64,000 nt of DNA, taken from positions 2,542,001 to 2,606,000 of the forward strand of contig NZ_JAPKNJ010000001.1 in NCBI RefSeq assembly GCF_026343945.1, in the 5' to 3' direction. The notes below the pieces were generated by a model. It was not told where the DNA came from, ran no database searches, and saw only the letters and a list, made by a program, of their open reading frames with translations. How positions within the stretch are numbered: position 1 is the first letter of the stretch; every line of letters starts with the position of its first letter. Shown one piece after another: positions 59,857 to 64,000 of the stretch. The stretch comes from Kaistia algarum. Its GTDB lineage: Bacteria; Pseudomonadota; Alphaproteobacteria; Rhizobiales; Kaistiaceae. Position numbers and translations under genes: made by a program.

Positions 59857-60707
59857 GCGTCGCGGAAGGCGATTTCGCCATCGAAGGCGAGGACACTGAC
59901 GCCGCGGGCGAGGCGCGGCGCGACTACAAGGTGCCGGCGGCCGAGAAGGCGCTGGACATCCTCGAATATATGGCGGCGCGCAACGAGGATCTGACGCAGA
60001 CCGAAATCTCCGCCGGACTTGGTCGCTCGATCCATGAGATCTACCGCGTCATCCAGCTGCTCGAGGGACGCGGCTATCTGATCCGCACCCGGGCTGACCG
60101 CTACCGCCTGTCGCTGAAGCTGTTCGAGCTCGCGCACATGCATCCGCCGGTCAATCGCCTCGTCGATGCCGCGCTGCCTGTGTTGCGCGGGCTCGTCGGC
60201 GGCACGGACCAGAGCTGCCATCTCGTCGTGCTGCGCGGCTCGACCGTGCTCGTCGTACTGCAGGTCGATTCGCCCCTGCCCATGCGCTATTCGGTGGCGC
60301 TCGGCTCACATTTCCCGGTGCTGGAGACGAGTTCCGGCGCCGTGTTGCTTTCGGCGCTGCCGCCGGCCGAGCGCGAGGCACTCGTCAGCGAGGTGCTGGC
60401 TTCGGGCGAAGCCGGCGCCGGCCGCGAGGAAATCGCCGCTCGCCTCGGCGAGATCGAGCGTCTCGGCCATGAGATGCGCGCGTCGCTCGCCGTCGAAGGC
60501 TGCACCAATATCTCGGTGCCGATCCGCGATCATATCGGCGCGACCGTCGCCGCGCTCACCGTTCCCTATCTGCCGCAAAAGCAGGCCCGCTTCGACAAGG
60601 CGAGCGTGCTTGCCTCGGCCCGCGCGGCAGCCAACGAGATTTCGCGCGCGCTCGGTGCGCCGGAAGCGGCGGGGAGGAACCGCGCCGTTCGCGCGGAGAG
60701 TTCCTAG
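59853..60707 (+). CDS. IclR-family transcriptional regulator
   Basis: A 284-aa regulator. After a 25-residue acidic leader comes the winged helix (VPAAEKALDILEYMAARNEDLTQTEISAGLGRSIHEIYRVIQLLEGRGYLIR, about 27-80) and then the IclR effector domain (ALGSHFPVLETSSGAVLLSALP, EGCTNISVPIRDHIGATVAALTVPY). Its ATG overlaps the stop of the preceding binding-protein homologue, so both are made together. It precedes the RbsB-type importer in the same direction and is the likely controller of that operon; ligand unknown. Confidence 0.92.
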   Translation: MSVAEGDFAIEGEDTDAAGEARRDYKVPAAEKALDILEYMAARNEDLTQTEISAGLGRSIHEIYRVIQLLEGRGYLIRTRADRYRLSLKLFELAHMHPPVNRLVDAALPVLRGLVGGTDQSCHLVVLRGSTVLVVLQVDSPLPMRYSVALGSHFPVLETSSGAVLLSALPPAEREALVSEVLASGEAGAGREEIAARLGEIERLGHEMRASLAVEGCTNISVPIRDHIGATVAALTVPYLPQKQARFDKASVLASARAAANEISRALGAPEAAGRNRAVRAESS

Positions 60708-60764
60708 TCGAGACCTGACCGCCCGGGAGGGGCGGATCGCTTTTAGAAGAGGGAGGAATGCACC

Positions 60765-61799
60765 ATGAAGAAACTGCTGATCGGTCTTCTCGCCACATCC
60801 GCTTTCGCGGTGATGGCGGCCAGCTCGGCCATGGCGGCCGAGACCATGCCGAAGAAGGTTGGCTACGTCGTCAACTATGCGACGCATGAGTGGTACCAGA
60901 ACGTCATCAAGGGCATGAAGGACCGCGGCAAGCAGCTTGGCATCGAGGTCGAGGTCAAGGACGCCAATCTTGACGCCGCCAAGCAGGTTGCCGCCGCCGA
61001 GGACTTCATCTCGCAGGGCGTCGACGTGCTGATCATCACGCCGGTGAACGAGGACGCCGTCGCGCCGCTGCTGCGCCGTGCCAAGGAAGAGGGCGTTCCG
61101 ATCGTCCTCGAAGGCAACCCCGTCAAGGGCATGACGACACTGGTCGCGATCTGCGACTATGACACCGGCTATCATGCGGGTGTCGAGGCCGGTAAATATG
61201 CCAAGGCGCATCTCGGCGGCAAGGCCAATGTCATGAATGTCGGCCTGCCGCTGCTCTCGGCGACGGTGCTTCGTTCCAAGGGCTTCATGGACGGCATCAA
61301 GACGGAGATCCCCGGCGCGGTGATGGTCCATGACCTCGATGGTGGCGGTAACCCCGACCGTTCCTTCGAGGTCTCGGCCGCGGCGCTCGCCCAGAACGGC
61401 GACATCAACGTGATCTACGGCATCAACGATAGTTCGTCGCTCGGCGGTCTGCAGGCCTGGAAGGCGGCTGGCAAGTCGCAGGACAATCTGCTCGTCGTCG
61501 GCACCGGCGGTGAAGGCCTTGCCTTCATCAACGCGATCGAGAAGGAGCCGTCCTACAAGATCGAAGCGGCGATGTTCCCCGAGAAGGTCGGCTTCACTGC
61601 GATGGACGCCGCCGTCAAGCTCTACAACAAGGAAGAAGTCCCGACCTGGATCGTCTCCCCGACCACGCCGATGAATGGCGAGGACTGGAAGAAGTTCTAT
61701 TCGGTCGAAGGCACCACCCGCACCATCAACTGGGACAACGTCAACAAGGTCGTCGCCCCGGACAAGTGCATGCAGACGGCGGCCGATCTCAAGAAATAA
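60765..61799 (+). CDS. Periplasmic sugar-binding protein (RbsB-type)
   Basis: A 344-aa binding protein of the ribose class, with a signal peptide of about 24 residues (MKKLLIGLLATSAFAVMAASSAMA). Conserved parts: VGYVVNYATHEWYQNVIKGMKDRGKQLGIEVEVKDANLDAAKQVAAAEDFISQGVDVLIITPVN, VLEGNPVKGM, GGEGLAF and MFPEKVGFTAMDAAVKL. It delivers a sugar or polyol to the permease/ATPase encoded next. GGGAGGAAT precedes the ATG. The first ligand contacts (NYATHEWYQN) differ from those of E. coli RbsB, so the ligand should not be assumed to be ribose. Confidence 0.92.
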   Translation: MKKLLIGLLATSAFAVMAASSAMAAETMPKKVGYVVNYATHEWYQNVIKGMKDRGKQLGIEVEVKDANLDAAKQVAAAEDFISQGVDVLIITPVNEDAVAPLLRRAKEEGVPIVLEGNPVKGMTTLVAICDYDTGYHAGVEAGKYAKAHLGGKANVMNVGLPLLSATVLRSKGFMDGIKTEIPGAVMVHDLDGGGNPDRSFEVSAAALAQNGDINVIYGINDSSSLGGLQAWKAAGKSQDNLLVVGTGGEGLAFINAIEKEPSYKIEAAMFPEKVGFTAMDAAVKLYNKEEVPTWIVSPTTPMNGEDWKKFYSVEGTTRTINWDNVNKVVAPDKCMQTAADLKK

Positions 61800-61812
61800 G
61801 CCGTCAATTCCT

Positions 61813-61838
61813 GCCGGGGGCGGCCCGCCGTCCCCGGC
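61813..61838 (+). terminator. Hairpin after the RbsB-type binding-protein gene
   Basis: GCCGGGG at 61813-61819 pairs with 61832-61838; the stem continues inward with a G-T pair and CGG/CCG up to a tiny loop, about 11 bp in all. It lies 13 nt past the stop and well before the permease start at 61951. No U-run follows. Confidence 0.6.
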
Positions 61839-61950
61839 GAATCTTCCGAATTGCGAAGCGACCCTTTCTTCAGCTCTCCCTCAGAGAGAGGCAAAGGGGC
61901 AGCGGCCCGTCTTGCCACACTGAACGAGACCCAATGTTCCGAGCCGCCCT

Positions 61951-62934
61951 ATGACCAGCGAAACCCTGCCGGCGCGCAAGCGCGACGTCTCCTTCCGCGC
62001 GCTGACCGACAACAGTCAGATCGTGCTCATCGGCCTGCTGATCGGGCTGTGCCTCGCCATCTCGCTGGCGGCGCCGCAATTCTATTCCGCCGACAACGCC
62101 ATCGCGATCCTGAGGCAATGTTCGCTGGTGCTGATCGTCGCTGTCGGCATGACCATGCTGCTCGTCGCCGGCGAGGTCGATCTCTCGGTCGGCGCGTCGC
62201 TTGCCTTTACCGGCTGCGTCGCGATGGACGTGACCAACCGAACCCATTCGGTGGCGCTCGGCACGATCGCCGCGCTGGCCTTCGCCGGAGCGGTCGGGCT
62301 CTTCAACGGCCTCGTCGTGACCCGCCTCCGGATCAACTCGCTGATCGCCACAATCGCGACCATGATGATCCTGCAAGGCGGTGTGTTCCTCTATACGCGC
62401 GAAGCCGTGCAGAACGGCCACCAGCTCGATGCCTTCACGGCGATCGGCGCCGGCTATGTCGGGCCGATCCCGATCCCGGTGATCCTGGCGATCGTCATCT
62501 TCGTCATCGGCTTCATCGCGCTGCGCTTCACGCTGTTCGGCCGCTATCTCTATGCCGTCGGCGCCAATCTGAAGGCGGCGCGGCTCTCGGGCCTCCGGGC
62601 CGAGCGGCTGAAGCTGATCGCCTTCGTCATCACCGGCCTGCTCGTCGGCGTCGCCGGGCTGATCCTTTCCTCGCTGATGAATGCCGGCCAACCGACGGCG
62701 GGGCGGGGCTTCGAGCTGACCGTGATCGCCGCGGTGATCCTTGGCGGCACCTCGCTTGCTGGCGGGCGCGGCACGCTGATGGGAACTCTGCTCGGCGTGC
62801 TGCTGCTCAAGGTCATCGACAACGGGATCATCATCCTGCGCTGGAACCAGGATCTGCAGATGGTCGTGCCCGGCCTCGTCATCATCCTCGCCACTTGGCT
62901 CGATCTCGTGCGGAGGCGCGGCGATGCTCGCTGA
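61951..62934 (+). CDS. Sugar ABC transporter permease (RbsC-type)
   Basis: A 327-aa permease with 8-10 membrane segments. GMTMLLVAGEVDLSVGASLAFTG is the family signature; GRYLYAVGANLKAARLSGLRAERLKLIAFV is the cytosolic coupling loop and GGTSLAGGRGTLMGTLLGVLLL the late motif. It forms the channel (as homodimer) for the preceding binding protein. The 151-nt space before it contains a hairpin and no gene. The following ATPase gene starts 11 nt inside its end. Confidence 0.93.
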   Translation: MTSETLPARKRDVSFRALTDNSQIVLIGLLIGLCLAISLAAPQFYSADNAIAILRQCSLVLIVAVGMTMLLVAGEVDLSVGASLAFTGCVAMDVTNRTHSVALGTIAALAFAGAVGLFNGLVVTRLRINSLIATIATMMILQGGVFLYTREAVQNGHQLDAFTAIGAGYVGPIPIPVILAIVIFVIGFIALRFTLFGRYLYAVGANLKAARLSGLRAERLKLIAFVITGLLVGVAGLILSSLMNAGQPTAGRGFELTVIAAVILGGTSLAGGRGTLMGTLLGVLLLKVIDNGIIILRWNQDLQMVVPGLVIILATWLDLVRRRGDAR

Positions 62935-64000
62935 ACCGTCGCAGAAGCCGGCGATCTCGCTGGATGTTCCCGCGCTCGACATGCGCGGCATCGGCAAGCG
63001 CTTCCCCGGCGTCGTGGCGCTGGACGGCGTCGACCTGACGCTGATGCCCGGCAAGGTGCATGCGCTGATGGGCGAGAACGGCGCCGGCAAATCGACCCTG
63101 ATCAAGATCCTGGCCGGGGTCTATGGAAAGGACAACGGCACGATCGCCATTGCCGGAGAGGAGACCGAACTGAAGACGCCGCGCGATGCGCTGAAGAAGG
63201 GCATCAAGGTCGTCTTCCAGGAAATCGCGCTGATCTCCGAATTCACCGTCGCCGAGAACATCGTCCTCGAGGAATACCCGAAACGTCCCGGCGGCTCGAT
63301 CGACTGGAAGACCATCCGCACCGAGGCCAAGGCGTTGTTCGACCGCATCGGCTTCGCCGTCGATCCGGCGGCGCGGACCGGCGATCTTCCCGTCAGCCAG
63401 CAACAGATGGTCGAGATCGCCCGCGCGCTGGCGCATGAGGCAAAGATCGTCGTCATGGACGAGCCGACCTCGTCGCTGACGCCGAAGGAAGTCGAACTGC
63501 TCTTCGTCGTCATCCGGCGCCTGACCTCGCTCGGCATCGCCGTCCTCTATGTGAGCCACAAGCTCGACGAGGTGTTCGAGATTTCGGACACGGTGACGGT
63601 GCTGCGCGATGGCCGCCATATCTCGACCAAGCCGACCTCCGAACATACGAATGACAGCCTGATCCAGGACATGATCGGCCGGCGGATCGAAAACCTCTTT
63701 CCGCGCTCGCGCCAGCATGCGACCGGCAAGGTTGCGGTGAAGGTCGAAGGACTTTCGACCGACGCCAAATTGAAGGACGTCTCCTTCGAGGCGCGGGCCG
63801 GCGAGGTGCTTGGCTTCTTCGGGCTGATGGGTGCCGGGCGCACCGAGCTTGCCAAAGCGATCGTCGGCTATGACCCGATCCGCACCGGGACGATCACGAT
63901 CGACGGCGCTCACCTGAAGCCGCACGATACGCGCACCGCTGTCTCGCTGGGCATCGGCCTCCTGACCGAGGACCGCAAGCTCGAAGGGCTGATGCTGGAA
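62924..64000 (+). CDS. Sugar ABC transporter ATP-binding protein (RbsA-type), C-terminus beyond window
   Basis: The first 359 codons of a tandem-cassette ATPase; the reading frame is open at the right edge. Domain 1 has Walker [10 protein letters not shown], signature region VSQQQMVEIARAL and Walker B IVVMDEPTSSL, with VLYVSHKLDEVFEISD after it. Domain 2 begins [27 protein letters not shown], with the family's altered Walker A, and reaches LLTEDRKLEGLML. GGAGG lies 8 nt before the ATG at 62924, inside the end of the permease gene. Completes the importer. Confidence 0.93.
   Translation, partial: MLAEPSQKPAISLDVPALDMRGIGKRFPGVVALDGVDLTLMPGKVHALMGENGAGKSTLIKILAGVYGKDNGTIAIAGEETELKTPRDALKKGIKVVFQEIALISEFTVAENIVLEEYPKRPGGSIDWKTIRTEAKALFDRIGFAVDPAARTGDLPVSQQQMVEIARALAHEAKIVVMDEPTSSLTPKEVELLFVVIRRLTSLGIAVLYVSHKLDEVFEISDTVTVLRDGRHISTKPTSEHTNDSLIQDMIGRRIENLFPRSRQHATGKVAVKVEGLSTDAKLKDVSFEARAGEVLGFFGLMGAGRTELAKAIVGYDPIRTGTITIDGAHLKPHDTRTAVSLGIGLLTEDRKLEGLMLE

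Overview
The window is GC-rich, densely packed chromosomal DNA whose gene content points to an alphaproteobacterium of the Hyphomicrobiales (Rhizobiales) type. The pointers are a ChvE-GguA-GguB sugar transporter, an extensin-like protein, an ExoD-family protein, a palindrome of Mur/Fur type in front of mntH, and a CtrA-type TTAA-N7-TTAA site in front of an autotransporter. The genus cannot be read from the window. No rRNA, tRNA, CRISPR array, transposase or integrase was seen.

Layout. 0-2.8 kb: fragment of a short-chain dehydrogenase, an extensin-like protein, and a sugar 1-dehydrogenase coupled to a TusA-like protein. 2.8-6.4 kb: a tightly overlapping trio (flippase, CelD-type acetyltransferase, JmjC/cupin-like protein), probably for a modified surface glycan. 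6.4-10.5 kb: chvE-gguA-gguB on the minus strand. 10.7-14.7 kb: CAP-domain lipoprotein, large MscS channel, ExoD protein. 14.7-21.2 kb: an L-arabinoside utilisation locus (LacI regulator with two palindromic operators, binding protein, two permeases, GH127 glycosidase). 21.3-27.6 kb: small membrane protein, PAS-PAS-GGDEF protein, SDR, pyruvate carboxylase. 27.7-31.5 kb: opgG-opgH for periplasmic glucans. 31.9-34.5 kb: ribokinase and an altronate/galactarate-type dehydratase.

34.6-37.8 kb is a compositionally different (visibly less GC-rich) three-gene cassette: a DUF262 protein, an AAA ATPase of the DUF3696/OLD-like type, and a protein I cannot assign. It looks like a horizontally acquired defence module. 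It is bordered on one side by a cluster of four palindromic repeat elements (37.9-38.8 kb) that share GC-rich arms but carry different cores, with a small membrane-protein gene between them.

39.2-50.4 kb: asd, a small secreted protein, ClpP, an ArsR-SRPBCC pair, mntH, beta-carbonic anhydrase, an outer-membrane barrel protein, an OsmC protein, and a 1285-aa autotransporter whose passenger holds ten exact 50-residue repeats. 50.6-55.6 kb: glucose release and oxidation (polyphosphate-glucokinase-like kinase, GH15 glucoamylase, zwf). 55.6-58.6 kb: a PLP dehydratase divergent from an Lrp/AsnC regulator, then small single-domain proteins (YCII, VOC, DUF1801). 58.7-64 kb: a signal-less solute-binding protein coupled to an IclR regulator, followed by an RbsB/RbsC/RbsA-type importer that runs off the window.

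Overall the region is dominated by uptake and oxidation of plant-type sugars: three ABC importers, GH127, sugar dehydrogenase, ribokinase, aldonate/aldarate dehydratase, glucoamylase, zwf and pyruvate carboxylase. Each of the three importer operons has a GC-rich hairpin directly after the binding-protein gene. The best candidates for something undescribed are the DUF262/ATPase/unknown cassette, the flippase-acetyltransferase-JmjC trio, and the cytosolic binding-protein/IclR pair.
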